Assembly (NCBI GenBank): GCA_018241185.1
Contig: JAFEEH010000230.1
Location: 1-56,878, forward strand
Length of the DNA: 56,878 nucleotides
Reading direction: 5' to 3'
Source: Pseudomonadota bacterium
GTDB taxonomy: Bacteria > Pseudomonadota > Gammaproteobacteria > Burkholderiales > Burkholderiaceae_C
This document shows positions 20,009-28,778 of the stretch, piece after piece. Numbering within the stretch: the stretch's first letter is position 1; every line of letters begins with the position of its first letter. The translations under genes were made by a program, and so were the position numbers. The notes below the pieces were generated by a model that ran no database searches, was not told the DNA's origin, and saw nothing but the letters and a program-made list of their open reading frames with translations.

Positions 20009-20938
20009 ATGGACTTCGTCCGTCGATTCATCGCCACCGCCCTTGCCAGCCTCGCGCTGGCGGGTTGCGGCACGCCGCCCTTCGCCACCGCCCGGCCCGA
20101 GGTGCCGCAGCCGCGCATCGCCGTCATCTCGGCCTTCGAGCCCGAACTGGTGCTGCTGCGCCAGCGCCTGCAGGGCGCGCAGTCGCAGCGCATCAACGGC
20201 GTGGAGTTCATCACCGGCACGCTGGAGGGCCGGCCGGTGCTGCTGTTCCTGTCGGGCATCAGCATGACCAACGCCACCATGAACACCCAGCTCGCGCTGG
20301 ACCGCTTCAAGGTGAGCCACATCGTGTTCAGCGGCATTGCGGGCGGCGTGAATCCGCAGCTGCACATCGGCGACGTGGCCGTGCCGGCCCAGTGGGGCCA
20401 GTACCTCGAGGTGCTGATGGCCCGCGAGACGGCGCCCGGCCGGTACGCCGTGCCCCCCTTCATCGACGACGCGAAGCAGTTCCCCAACTTCGGGATGATG
20501 TTCCCGCGCCCGGTCGAGTTCCGTTCGGCCGCGCAGCCGGGCATGACGAAGAAGTTCTGGTTCGAGGCCGATGCGAAGATGCTGGATGCCGCGCGCGGCC
20601 TGCCCGTGGACCTGAGCGCCTGCAGCGCAGGCACCTGCCTGTCGCACAAGCCGAAGCTCGTGGTCGGCGGCAACGGCGTGTCCGGCCAGGCCTTCATGGA
20701 CAACGCGGCATTTCGCGAATACACCTTCCGCACCTTCCAGGCCAATGTGCTCGACATGGAGACCGCCGCGGTGGGCATGGTGGCGCACAGCAACGGCGTG
20801 CCCTTCATCGCCTTCCGCTCCCTGAGTGACTTGGCCGGCGGCGGCGAAGGCGGCAACGAGATGGGCACCTTCATGAAGCTGGCAGCCGACAACTCGGCCA
20901 AGGTGCTGCTGGCCTTCCTCGCACGCTGGAAGCCGTGA
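20009..20938 (+). CDS. Lipoprotein purine/uridine-type nucleosidase (phosphorylase superfamily)
   Basis: The 309-residue protein starts with a lipoprotein signal (LALAGC, Cys20), so it is anchored in the envelope. The rest is a PNP/UDP-superfamily nucleosidase: IAVISAFEPELVLLRQRL, FSGIAGGVNPQLHIGDVAV, the catalytic-region segment ANVLDMETAAVG, and FRSLSDLAGG. Known relatives include MTA/SAH nucleosidases. It would cleave nucleosides outside the inner membrane and supply bases to the transporter. The gene sits between the binding-protein and ATPase genes and overlaps the latter by 4 bp, supporting a joint function. Confidence 0.87.
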   Translation: MDFVRRFIATALASLALAGCGTPPFATARPEVPQPRIAVISAFEPELVLLRQRLQGAQSQRINGVEFITGTLEGRPVLLFLSGISMTNATMNTQLALDRFKVSHIVFSGIAGGVNPQLHIGDVAVPAQWGQYLEVLMARETAPGRYAVPPFIDDAKQFPNFGMMFPRPVEFRSAAQPGMTKKFWFEADAKMLDAARGLPVDLSACSAGTCLSHKPKLVVGGNGVSGQAFMDNAAFREYTFRTFQANVLDMETAAVGMVAHSNGVPFIAFRSLSDLAGGGEGGNEMGTFMKLAADNSAKVLLAFLARWKP

Positions 20939-22500
20939 ACGCCGCGCCACAGCCCGTTCTGCGCCTGGAAGGCATCACCAAGCGCTTCGGGCCGCTGGTC
21001 GCGAACGACGCCATCACGCTCGAACTGGCCGCAGGCGAAATGCTGGCGCTGCTGGGCGAGAACGGTGCGGGCAAGTCCACCCTCATGTCCATCCTCTTCG
21101 GCCACTACGTCGCCGACGAGGGCGCGATCGAGGCTTTCGGCCGGCCGTTGCCCCCGGGGCAACCGAGGGCTGCACTGGCGGCCGGCATCGGCATGGTGCA
21201 CCAGCACTTCACGCTGGCCGACAACCTGAGCGTGCTGGACAACGTGCTGCTGGGCACCGAGCCCTTCTGGCGGCTCTCGTCGCGCCGCGCGGCGGCGCGC
21301 ACGCGCCTGCTGGAGGTGTCGCAGCGCTTCGGCCTGCCGGTGGTGCCCGATGCGACTGTGGGCAGCCTCTCGGTCGGCGAGCGGCAGCGCGTCGAGATCC
21401 TGAAGGCGCTGTACCGCGGGGCCCGCATCCTGATCCTGGACGAGCCCACCGCCGTGCTCACGCCGCAGGAAAGCGAGGCCCTGTTCGCCACCCTGGGCCA
21501 GATGGTGGCGCAAGGCCTGTCGATCATCTTCATCAGCCACAAGCTGCCCGAGGTGCTGCGCGTGTCGCACCGCGTGGCGGTGCTGCGCGGCGGCAAACTC
21601 GTCGCGCAGGCGGCCACCGCCGACACCACTCAGGCACAACTGGCGCAGTGGATGGTGGGGCATGCGGTGGAGGGCACGGTCCGGCACCCGGCCACGCGCG
21701 TGGGCGACGCCGTCTGCGTGCTCGATCGGGTGAGCACCGCGGGCGACGGCCACGACCGGCTGCGCGAGGTGTCTCTGCGGCTGCGCGCGGGGGAGATCAC
21801 GGCCATCGCCGGCGTGTCGGGCAACGGGCAGGTCGCGCTGGCCGAGCTGCTGTGCGGCACGCGGCGCGCCACCGGTGGCACCGTCGAACTCATGGGCCGC
21901 CCGCTGCCGCCGCAACCCGCGCGTCTGGTGGCGCGTGGCGTGGCCCGCATTCCCGAAGACCGCCATGCGGTGGGCGTGGTCGGCGACCTGCCGGTGTGGG
22001 AGAACGCGGTGTCGGAGCGCCTGCGCAGTCCGGCGTTCTCGCGACCTGTGCTGCCGGGTCTGCGCTGGGTGCGCCAGCGCGCCGCACGCCGGCATGCGCA
22101 GCGCATCGAGAAAGCCTACGACGTGCGCGGCGGCGGCCTCGACGCGCCGGCCCGCTCGCTCTCCGGCGGCAACATGCAGAAGCTGATCCTGGGCCGCGCG
22201 CTCATGCCGTCCGACACCGAGTCGAAGGCACCGCGCCTGATCGTCGCGCACCAACCGACCTGGGGCCTGGACATCGGTGCCGTGGCTTACGTGCAGCAGC
22301 AGCTCATCGCGGCACGCGACGCGGGGGCCGCGGTGCTGCTGATCTCCGACGACCTGGACGAAGTGCTGGCGCTGGGCGATCGCGTGGCCGTGATGCATGG
22401 GGGCCGGCTGAGCGAACCGCGCGCCGCCCAGGCATGGACGCGCGAAAGCATCGGCCTGGCGATGGCGGGGACGCACCCGATCGGCAAGGAATCGGCATGA
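20935..22500 (+). CDS. ABC transporter ATPase with two nucleotide-binding domains (BMP-type importer)
   Basis: The 521-residue protein has two fused ABC domains. The first has Walker A GENGAGKS and signature SLSVGERQRVEILKAL with Walker B LILDEPT. The second has a Walker-A-like GVSGNGQ and signature SLSGGNMQKLILGRAL, with AHQPTWGLD in place of a standard Walker B. This degenerate second domain is usual for carbohydrate/nucleoside importers of this class. The start is GTG at 20935, overlapping the nucleosidase stop. The ATG of the next gene overlaps its stop, so expression is coupled. Confidence 0.92.
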   Translation: MNAAPQPVLRLEGITKRFGPLVANDAITLELAAGEMLALLGENGAGKSTLMSILFGHYVADEGAIEAFGRPLPPGQPRAALAAGIGMVHQHFTLADNLSVLDNVLLGTEPFWRLSSRRAAARTRLLEVSQRFGLPVVPDATVGSLSVGERQRVEILKALYRGARILILDEPTAVLTPQESEALFATLGQMVAQGLSIIFISHKLPEVLRVSHRVAVLRGGKLVAQAATADTTQAQLAQWMVGHAVEGTVRHPATRVGDAVCVLDRVSTAGDGHDRLREVSLRLRAGEITAIAGVSGNGQVALAELLCGTRRATGGTVELMGRPLPPQPARLVARGVARIPEDRHAVGVVGDLPVWENAVSERLRSPAFSRPVLPGLRWVRQRAARRHAQRIEKAYDVRGGGLDAPARSLSGGNMQKLILGRALMPSDTESKAPRLIVAHQPTWGLDIGAVAYVQQQLIAARDAGAAVLLISDDLDEVLALGDRVAVMHGGRLSEPRAAQAWTRESIGLAMAGTHPIGKESA

Positions 22501-23558
22501 GGCTCGAACGCCGCCCCCGCACCTCGCGTGCCGCGCTGGCCATCGCTCCGGTGGGCGCCGTGCTGTTCACGATGGCGGTGAGCGCCCTGCTCGTGCTGTG
22601 GGCCGGCGCGCCGGTGGGCCGCACCTACGCGCTGCTGCTCTCGGGCGGCTTCGGTTCGGTGTTCGCATGGAGCGAAACGCTCACGCGCGCCATCCCGCTG
22701 ATCCTCACCGGCCTGTCAGCCACCGTGGCCTTCAAGGCGCGCCTGTTCAACATCGGCGCCGAGGGGCAGTTGTATGCCGGCGCGCTGGCCGCCATCGCGG
22801 TGGGCGGCATGCACGGCGGCACGGGTTTCGAGTGGCCGGTGTGGCTGCTCTTTCCACTGATGATGCTGGCCGCCGCGCTGGCCGGCGCGCTGCTGCTGCT
22901 CGGCCCGGCGCTGATGAAGAACAGGCTCGGCGTCGACGAGGTCGTCACCACCCTGCTCTTCAACTTCATCGTGCTGCTGGCGGTCGGCGCGCTGCTCGAC
23001 GGCGCCATGAAGGACCCGACGGCCATGGGCTGGCCGCAGAGCGTGGCGCTGCAGTCCGACCTCGAGTTGTCCAAACTGATCCCGCAGACGCGGGTGCACA
23101 CCGGGCTGCTGTGGGCGGTGTCGCTGGCGGTGGTCGTGTGGGCGATCTTCCGCCACACGGTGCTGGGCTTCGACATCCGCGCCTTGGGCGCCAACGCCCG
23201 CGCCGCCGCCTTCGCGGGCGTGCCCGTCACCCGCACCGTGGTGCTCACGGCCCTGCTCTCGGGCGCGCTCGCGGGGCTGGCCGGCGCCATCGAGGTGGCG
23301 GGCCGCACCAGCTACGTCACGCTCGACATGTCGCCCGGCTACGGCTACAGCGGCATCGTGATCGCCATGCTGGCCGGCCTGCACCCGCTGGGCGTGCTGG
23401 CCGCGGCCGTCTTCGTCGCCGGCGTGCTGGTCGGCGCCGACACCATGAGCCGCGCCGTGGGCGTGCCCACCTACATCGCCGACGTGATCGTCGCCACCTC
23501 GCTGATCGCGGTGCTCGTGGCGACGCTGCTGACGCAGTACAGGGTGCGGTGGAAATGA
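22497..23558 (+). CDS. BMP-type nucleoside ABC transporter permease 1
   Basis: The 353-residue permease has about eight to ten hydrophobic helices. It carries the family segment RLFNIGAEGQLYAGALAA and the conserved LGVDEVVTTLLFNFI loop, which contacts the ATPase. It is the larger of the two permeases expected in this importer class. It is coupled to the ATPase gene by a 4-bp overlap. A 124-bp inverted-repeat element separates it from the second permease gene. Confidence 0.9.
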   Translation: MRLERRPRTSRAALAIAPVGAVLFTMAVSALLVLWAGAPVGRTYALLLSGGFGSVFAWSETLTRAIPLILTGLSATVAFKARLFNIGAEGQLYAGALAAIAVGGMHGGTGFEWPVWLLFPLMMLAAALAGALLLLGPALMKNRLGVDEVVTTLLFNFIVLLAVGALLDGAMKDPTAMGWPQSVALQSDLELSKLIPQTRVHTGLLWAVSLAVVVWAIFRHTVLGFDIRALGANARAAAFAGVPVTRTVVLTALLSGALAGLAGAIEVAGRTSYVTLDMSPGYGYSGIVIAMLAGLHPLGVLAAAVFVAGVLVGADTMSRAVGVPTYIADVIVATSLIAVLVATLLTQYRVRWK

Positions 23559-23569
23559 GCCGCGTAAAT

Positions 23570-23693
23570 CGGACTTCCGGACGCAGAGGTCGCAAAGACA
23601 CGCAGAGGACGCAAAAGGATAGCCAACTGATTGGATTGGCTGTTCTTTTGCGTCCTCTGCGGAACCTTCGCGTCCTCTGCGTCCGGATGTCCG
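23570..23693. repeat. Large imperfect inverted repeat between permease genes
   Basis: Arms rich in CGCAGAGGACGCAAAAG pair with CTTTTGCGTCCTCTGCG; further out CCGGACGCAGAGG pairs with CCTCTGCGTCCGG, and the outermost CGGAC pairs with GTCCG. The centre reads GCCAA-CTGATTGGA-TTGGC. The whole 124 bp could fold into one long hairpin in the message between the two permease genes. It resembles REP/MITE-like dispersed elements. Confidence 0.75.
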
Positions 23694-23709
23694 CATTTGG
23701 CATTCCCCA

Positions 23710-24633
23710 ATGACCGAACTGCTCGACATCCTCGCCAACCCCGCCTTCTGGGTGGCGCTCCTGCGCATCGCCACACCGCTGATCCTGGGCACGCTGGGCG
23801 TGCTGCTGTGCGAGCGCGCGGGGGTGCTCAACCTGGGCATCGAGGGGATCATGGTGGCGGGCGCCTTCGCGGGCTGGCTCGCGGTGTACGCGGGCGCGCC
23901 GCTGTGGCTGGGCGTGGGCGTGGCGGCGCTGGCCGGCGCGCTGTTCGGGGGGCTGCACGCCTTCCTCACCGTCGGGCTGGCGCTGTCGCAGCATGTCTCG
24001 GGGCTGGGCATCACGCTGCTGGCCACGGCGCTGAGCTACTACGGCTACCGCGTGAGCTTTCCGAAGGTGAACACGCCGCCGACCATCGCGCCCTTCGCGC
24101 CGATGGACTGGATGCCGGTGCCCATCCTGTCGCAGCAGACGCCGATGACGCTGCTGGCCCTGGCGCTGGTGCCGCTACTCGCCTGGTTCCTCTACCGCAC
24201 GCCGGCCGGCCTGGCCGTGCGCATGGTGGGCGAGAACCCGCAGGCGGCCGAGGGCCAGGGCGTCTCGGTCGCGGCCACGCGTACGGCCGCCATCGTGGCC
24301 GGCTCCGCGCTGATGGGCGTGGCCGGGAGCTTTCTCACGCTGTCGGCCTTCAACGCCTTCTTCTTCAACATGGTCAACGGACGCGGCTGGATCTGCGTGG
24401 CGCTGGTCGTGTTCGCGTCGTGGCGGCCCGGCAAGGCGCTGCTGGGCGCCCTGCTCTTCGCCTTCTTCGACGCCCTGCAACTGCGGCTGCAGCAGTCCGG
24501 CGACGCCGTGCTGCCCTACCAGGTCTACCTGATGCTGCCCTACCTGCTGTCGATCCTGGCGCTGGTGCTGGTGGCGCGCAGGGCGGCCTATCCGCAGGCG
24601 TTGATGAAGCCGTACCGCAAGGGCGAGCGATGA
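23710..24633 (+). CDS. BMP-type nucleoside ABC transporter permease 2
   Basis: The 307-residue permease has eight or so hydrophobic helices and the family core GVLNLGIEGIMVAGAFAGW near residue 37. It has the usual length for the second, shorter permease of this importer class. It is separated from permease 1 by a long inverted repeat but is probably in the same transcript. The following cytosine deaminase gene is on the same strand but lies beyond two genes on the opposite strand. Confidence 0.9.
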   Translation: MTELLDILANPAFWVALLRIATPLILGTLGVLLCERAGVLNLGIEGIMVAGAFAGWLAVYAGAPLWLGVGVAALAGALFGGLHAFLTVGLALSQHVSGLGITLLATALSYYGYRVSFPKVNTPPTIAPFAPMDWMPVPILSQQTPMTLLALALVPLLAWFLYRTPAGLAVRMVGENPQAAEGQGVSVAATRTAAIVAGSALMGVAGSFLTLSAFNAFFFNMVNGRGWICVALVVFASWRPGKALLGALLFAFFDALQLRLQQSGDAVLPYQVYLMLPYLLSILALVLVARRAAYPQALMKPYRKGER

Positions 24634-24700
24634 AGGCGACGGGCGCCGCGACCGAACCGCCGGCCATCGGGCGCCGCCGTTTCCGGTGCTGCCGAGGCCC

Positions 24701-25639
24701 TCACACGCCGCCGTGCGACGGCAGCTCCGGCGGCGCGGCCGTGCCCGACAGCCGCCGCAGCGCGGCGCGCAACCGGCTGGCCGCGCGACGCCAGGACGGC
24801 CGCTGGAGCTGCGCCACGCGCTGCTCCAACTGGACGACCTGACGGCGCGTGCGCGCCAGTTCACGCACCAGGGCAGCCTGTTCCATGACAGCCTGCGGCG
24901 GGAAGGCCAAGCCCTGCTTCATGCCGGCAGGCGTCGCAGGGCTCGACGCCGATGCACGCTCGGTGCGGCCGACGCGCACCTTGTCCGCCACGGCCACGGC
25001 CGCATGCGCCTGCAAAGCCCGCTCGCGCGTGACCCGTGCGCCCAGCACCGGGGCCAGGGCGGCATGGAGGTAGTCGGCATCGTCGATGAAGCGGGGAAAG
25101 TCCAGCAGCACCACCGGCACGCGGTGCTGCACCAGCGTGCACAGCAACTGGTGGAAGCCCAGCGCCAGCAGCCGGGCCTGGTCGACCGGGTTGAGCGAAT
25201 ACACCACGCCGCCGGGCACCACGCCCCACGACGCCCAGTGCTGGCAGTCCTCCGGCAGCGTGGGCAGGGCGCGCCGGGCCCGCATCTCGTTCACGATGCG
25301 GCTGGTCACGGCGTCGACCAGGTCGCGCATGGGGACGATCACGGCATCGACGACGACCTCCCGGTCGGCCAGCAAACGCTCCGCGAACTCGTAGAGCCAG
25401 GGCGACTTGACCACGTAGGGCGCGTCGGCGGCGCCGAGGGGCACATCCTCCAGCCCCGCATTGGCCTCCTCGTCGTACTCGGGCCGGCCCCGTGCCAGGT
25501 GGGTATCCAGGCCGCAGGCTGCCAGGTACTGCACGAGGAAGCTCGTGCCCGCGCGGCCGGTGCCTCCGATCAGCAGATGGTGGCGCCGGCCGGGCGCATC
25601 GCACGGCGGTGCATCGACGCGCTCGGGCACCGCGCTCAT
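24701..25639 (-). CDS. PAPS-type sulfotransferase-like P-loop protein
   Basis: The 312-residue protein has an N-terminal P-loop-like motif GGTGRAGTSFLVQYL (residues 25-39), as in sulfotransferases that bind PAPS. Family-type segments YVVKSPWLYEFAERLL and IVPMRDLVDAVTSRI follow; R115 of the PMRD segment fits the PAPS 3'-phosphate site. The C-terminal 60 residues look coiled-coil and Arg-rich. The start overlaps the stop of the APS-kinase gene, so the two are coupled. The acceptor could be a glycan, lipid or small molecule; the sequence does not tell. Confidence 0.78.
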   Translation of the reverse strand: MSAVPERVDAPPCDAPGRRHHLLIGGTGRAGTSFLVQYLAACGLDTHLARGRPEYDEEANAGLEDVPLGAADAPYVVKSPWLYEFAERLLADREVVVDAVIVPMRDLVDAVTSRIVNEMRARRALPTLPEDCQHWASWGVVPGGVVYSLNPVDQARLLALGFHQLLCTLVQHRVPVVLLDFPRFIDDADYLHAALAPVLGARVTRERALQAHAAVAVADKVRVGRTERASASSPATPAGMKQGLAFPPQAVMEQAALVRELARTRRQVVQLEQRVAQLQRPSWRRAASRLRAALRRLSGTAAPPELPSHGGV

Positions 25640-26277
25640 CGGGCGATCTCCGCGTCCGGCTCCGCGGCCCGGCTCGCGGCCATCCACCGACCCACGAGCG
25701 CGACGGTGAGCTGCTGCACCGCCTCGGCAATGCCCACCACGGCGGTGTCGATGCGCAGGTCGGGCGCGGCCGGCGCCTCGTACGCGTCGGACACGCCGGT
25801 GAACTGCCCGAGCTCGCCGCGCCGCACACGGGCGTACAGGCCCTTGACGTCGCGGTGCTCGCACAGGCCGACCGGCGCGTCCACATGGACCTCGCGGTAG
25901 GCAGCGCCGACGATCTGCCGCGCCATCGCGCGCTGCGCGTGGCGCGGGGAGATGGCCGCCACCACCACCAGCAACCCCTGCGCGCTGAGCAGGCGCGCCA
26001 CCTCGGCGATGCGGCGCACGTTCTCGCGCCGGTCCTGCTCGCTGAAGCCCAGGCCCCGGCTCAGGCCCTGCCGCACCGTGTCGCCATCGAGCACGGCCAC
26101 CGGCACGCCGCAGCGCACCAGCCGGGCACGCAGGCCCTCGGCCAGCGTGGACTTGCCGGCGCCCGACAGGCCGGTGAGCCAGACCACGCAGGCTGCCTGG
26201 GCGGGACGGGGCATGGCCGCGCGGCGCAGGTCGGACAGGTCCGGCTCGGCCAGGACAGCGGGAGACAACGACTTCAT
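25636..26277 (-). CDS. cysC: Adenylylsulfate (APS) kinase
   Basis: The 213-residue protein has Walker A GLSGAGKS at 36-43, DGDTVRQGLSRGLGFSEQDRRENVRR as the APS-binding region, and the CysC lid and FTGVSDAYEAP segment. It phosphorylates APS to PAPS. The downstream gene, overlapping by 4 bp, encodes a sulfotransferase-like protein that would use the PAPS. No ATP sulfurylase gene is nearby, so APS must come from elsewhere. The region 26278-26520 upstream holds no further gene and must contain promoters for this pair and for the divergent deaminase gene. Confidence 0.93.
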   Translation of the reverse strand: MKSLSPAVLAEPDLSDLRRAAMPRPAQAACVVWLTGLSGAGKSTLAEGLRARLVRCGVPVAVLDGDTVRQGLSRGLGFSEQDRRENVRRIAEVARLLSAQGLLVVVAAISPRHAQRAMARQIVGAAYREVHVDAPVGLCEHRDVKGLYARVRRGELGQFTGVSDAYEAPAAPDLRIDTAVVGIAEAVQQLTVALVGRWMAASRAAEPDAEIAR

Positions 26278-26520
26278 GGGGAATACGGTCTTTCACGGCG
26301 CCGGGCCCGGGCGAGGTGCATGGCGCGCCAGCGGCTGGGGGTCGAGGCGATCATGGACGGCGATCTGGGGCAGAGATGGGAGCATCCGCGCTCGGCGGCC
26401 CCGCGACGTTTCGCGCGCGTAAAGATTCATGAGCCGGGCATTAGCATCGGACCGGACGCATGCTGGCACGGCCCTTGAATCCCCGGCGGCCACACCCCGG
26501 CAGCGCCGACCAAGGACACC

Positions 26521-27795
26521 ATGCTCGACCTCCTGATCACCCACGCCACCCTGCCCGACGGCCGCACCGACATGTCGGTCGCGGTGCAGGGCGGGCGCAT
26601 CGTCGAAGTCACCGAAGCGCTCGCCGCCCCGGCCGCCCGCACCGTCGATGCGGGCGGGCAATTGCTCTCGCCGCACTTCTGCGACCCGCACTTCCACATG
26701 GACGCCACGCTGAGCTACGGCCTGCCCCGCCTCAACGAGAGCGGCACCCTGCTGGAAGGGATCGCGCTGTGGGGCGAGCTCAAGCCGCTGCTGACGGCCG
26801 ACGCGCTGGTCGAGCGCGCCCTGGCGTATTGCGACTGGGCCGTGGCCAAGGGCCTGCTGGCGATCCGCACCCATGTGGACACCAGCGACCCGAGCTTGCT
26901 GGCTGTGGATGCGCTGCTGGAGGTCAAGCGCCGCGTCGCGCCCTACCTCGACCTGCAGCTGGTGGCCTTCCCGCAGGACGGCGTGCTGCGCACGAAGGGC
27001 GGCGTCGACAGCCTGAAGCGCGCGCTCGACAAGGGCGTCGACGTCGTCGGCGGCATTCCGCACTTCGAGCGCACGATGGCCGACGGCGCGGCCAGCGTGA
27101 AGCTGCTGTGCGAGATCGCCGCCGAGCGCGGCCAACTGGTGGACATGCACTGCGACGAATCCGACGACCCGCTCTCGCGCCACATCGAGACCCTGGCTTT
27201 CGAGACCCAGCGCCTGGGCCTGCAGGGACGCGTCACCGGTTCGCACTGCACCTCCATGCACAGCATGGACAACTACTACGTGAGCAAGCTGCTGCCGCTG
27301 ATCGCCGAGAGCGGCGTGAGCGTCATCGCCAACCCGCTCATCAACGTCACGCTCCAGGGCCGGCACGACAGCTACCCCAAGCGCCGCGGCATGACCCGTG
27401 TGCCCGAGCTGATGAACCAGGGGGTGACCGTGGCCTTCGGCCACGACTGCGTGATGGACCCGTGGTACGGCATGGGTTCGGGCGACATGCTGGAGGTGGC
27501 ACACATGGGCCTGCACGTGGCGCAGATGACCAGCCAGGCCGGCATCCGGCGCTGCTTCGAGGCGGTGACGACCAACGCCGCCAAGCTGATGCACCTGCCG
27601 CGCTACGGCATGGAGGCCGGCGCCGACGCCAGTTTCGTGCTGCTGCAGGCGCGCGACCCGGTGGAAGCCATCCGGCTGCGGGCCACACGGCTCATGGTGT
27701 TCCGCCGTGGGCAACTGCTCGCCGAGACGCCGCCCACCACGGCCGCGCTGCATCTGGCCGGCCGGCCGGCGGCGACGGCCTGGATGCAGGCTTAG
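26521..27795 (+). CDS. codA: Cytosine deaminase (CodA-like amidohydrolase)
   Basis: The 424-residue protein aligns along its length with E. coli CodA in recognisable segments: the metal-binding CDPHFHMDATLS, LQLVAFPQDG, VDMHCDESDDP, ANPLINVTLQGR, KRRGMTRVPEL and AFGHDCVMDPWYGMGSGDML. The iron ligands (HxH, His, Asp) and the active-site Asp of FGHD are present. It deaminates cytosine to uracil, which the URC genes at 15341-18794 could then break down. The upstream transporter may bring in the base. Activity on other bases is possible, since the family is broad. Confidence 0.88.
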   Translation: MLDLLITHATLPDGRTDMSVAVQGGRIVEVTEALAAPAARTVDAGGQLLSPHFCDPHFHMDATLSYGLPRLNESGTLLEGIALWGELKPLLTADALVERALAYCDWAVAKGLLAIRTHVDTSDPSLLAVDALLEVKRRVAPYLDLQLVAFPQDGVLRTKGGVDSLKRALDKGVDVVGGIPHFERTMADGAASVKLLCEIAAERGQLVDMHCDESDDPLSRHIETLAFETQRLGLQGRVTGSHCTSMHSMDNYYVSKLLPLIAESGVSVIANPLINVTLQGRHDSYPKRRGMTRVPELMNQGVTVAFGHDCVMDPWYGMGSGDMLEVAHMGLHVAQMTSQAGIRRCFEAVTTNAAKLMHLPRYGMEAGADASFVLLQARDPVEAIRLRATRLMVFRRGQLLAETPPTTAALHLAGRPAATAWMQA

Positions 27796-27863
27796 GCCCG
27801 GAGCCGCGCAATGGCGCCGCCGTCCGACGGCGGCCATGCTCTTGATGGCGGGAGAATGACCGC

Positions 27864-28772
27864 ATGCGCTTCCATCTCGCCATGCTGGTCTCGCTGTTGG
27901 CGCTTGCGGGCTGTGCCACGAAGGCCACCGATGCCGTGCTCGGCCAGGCACCGAGCTACCTGACGGACGGCCCGACCCACGACGTGCCGAACGGTGCCGC
28001 GCTGCAGCACCGCATCTGGACACCCGCGCTGGACGACAGCTTCGTCCCGCAGGGCCTCACGAGCGCTGGCGACGTGCTCTACGTCAGCAGCTACCGGCCG
28101 ACGCCCGACCTCAAGGCCAACACCGGCCCGTGCCGCGTGTTCCGCATCGACGCCGCGTCGGGCCGCATCACCGGCGGCTTCGACGTGCCGCCCGGCACCT
28201 GCACCCACTCGGGCGGGTTGGCCTATGTCGGCCAGGACCGGCTGCTGCTGGCCGACACGCGGCAGTTGTTCCTGATCGACCTGCCGCGGGCCTTGGCGGC
28301 TGGCTCCTCGCAAGGCGCGGCGCGCACGCTGAAGATCGCGGGCGATCTGCGCGGCAGCTACGCCACCTTCGATGGCCGCGACGCATGGATCGGCACCTGG
28401 ACCAAGGAGCAGGCCAAGGCCCGCATGTTCCGGCTCGACCTGCGCCTGTTCGACACGCACGACGGCCAGACCATCGCCGAGGACCGCGCGCAGGAATCGA
28501 TCCCGGTCCCGCTGGAGGCGCAGGGCGCCGCCTTCGACCGCGACGGGACGCTGTGGGTGTCGGCCAGCAACAGCCGCTGGGGCAAGCTCTACCGGCTGAG
28601 CCGCAAGGGCGAGGTGCTGGCGGAGTACCCGATGGTGGCCGGCCTCGAGGACCTCACGGTCGACCCGCAGGGCCGGTTGTGGGGCCTGTCGGAATCGGGC
28701 ACCCGCAAGTACCTGCACTGGGCCACGCGATTCCCGCACATCTTCCGGATCGACACTGCAAGGCTGCGCTGA
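27864..28772 (+). CDS. Beta-propeller lipoprotein
   Basis: The 302-residue protein begins with a lipoprotein signal (LLALAGC, Cys17). The remainder has repeated beta-strand motifs of a propeller (FVPQGLTSAGDVLYVSS, HSGGLAYVGQDRLLLADT, AFDRDGTLWVSAS, LEDLTVDPQGRLWGLSE), similar to SMP-30/gluconolactonase-like or NHL folds. No clear catalytic residue set was identified. It stands alone on the + strand and ends 6 bp before the convergent sirtuin gene. The function is unknown; it is probably attached to the inner or outer membrane. Confidence 0.72.
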   Translation: MRFHLAMLVSLLALAGCATKATDAVLGQAPSYLTDGPTHDVPNGAALQHRIWTPALDDSFVPQGLTSAGDVLYVSSYRPTPDLKANTGPCRVFRIDAASGRITGGFDVPPGTCTHSGGLAYVGQDRLLLADTRQLFLIDLPRALAAGSSQGAARTLKIAGDLRGSYATFDGRDAWIGTWTKEQAKARMFRLDLRLFDTHDGQTIAEDRAQESIPVPLEAQGAAFDRDGTLWVSASNSRWGKLYRLSRKGEVLAEYPMVAGLEDLTVDPQGRLWGLSESGTRKYLHWATRFPHIFRIDTARLR

Positions 28773-28778
28773 ACGAAG

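Noticed and set aside
18874-22476. A continuous 1200-residue frame on the minus strand
   Set aside because: It is a GC-rich shadow of the binding-protein, nucleosidase and ATPase genes; composition is His/Arg/Ala-rich with no domain.
24630-24700. Possible small + strand gene after permease 2
   Set aside because: Short Arg/Pro-rich reading without a ribosome-binding site or end signal; it runs into the opposite-strand gene.
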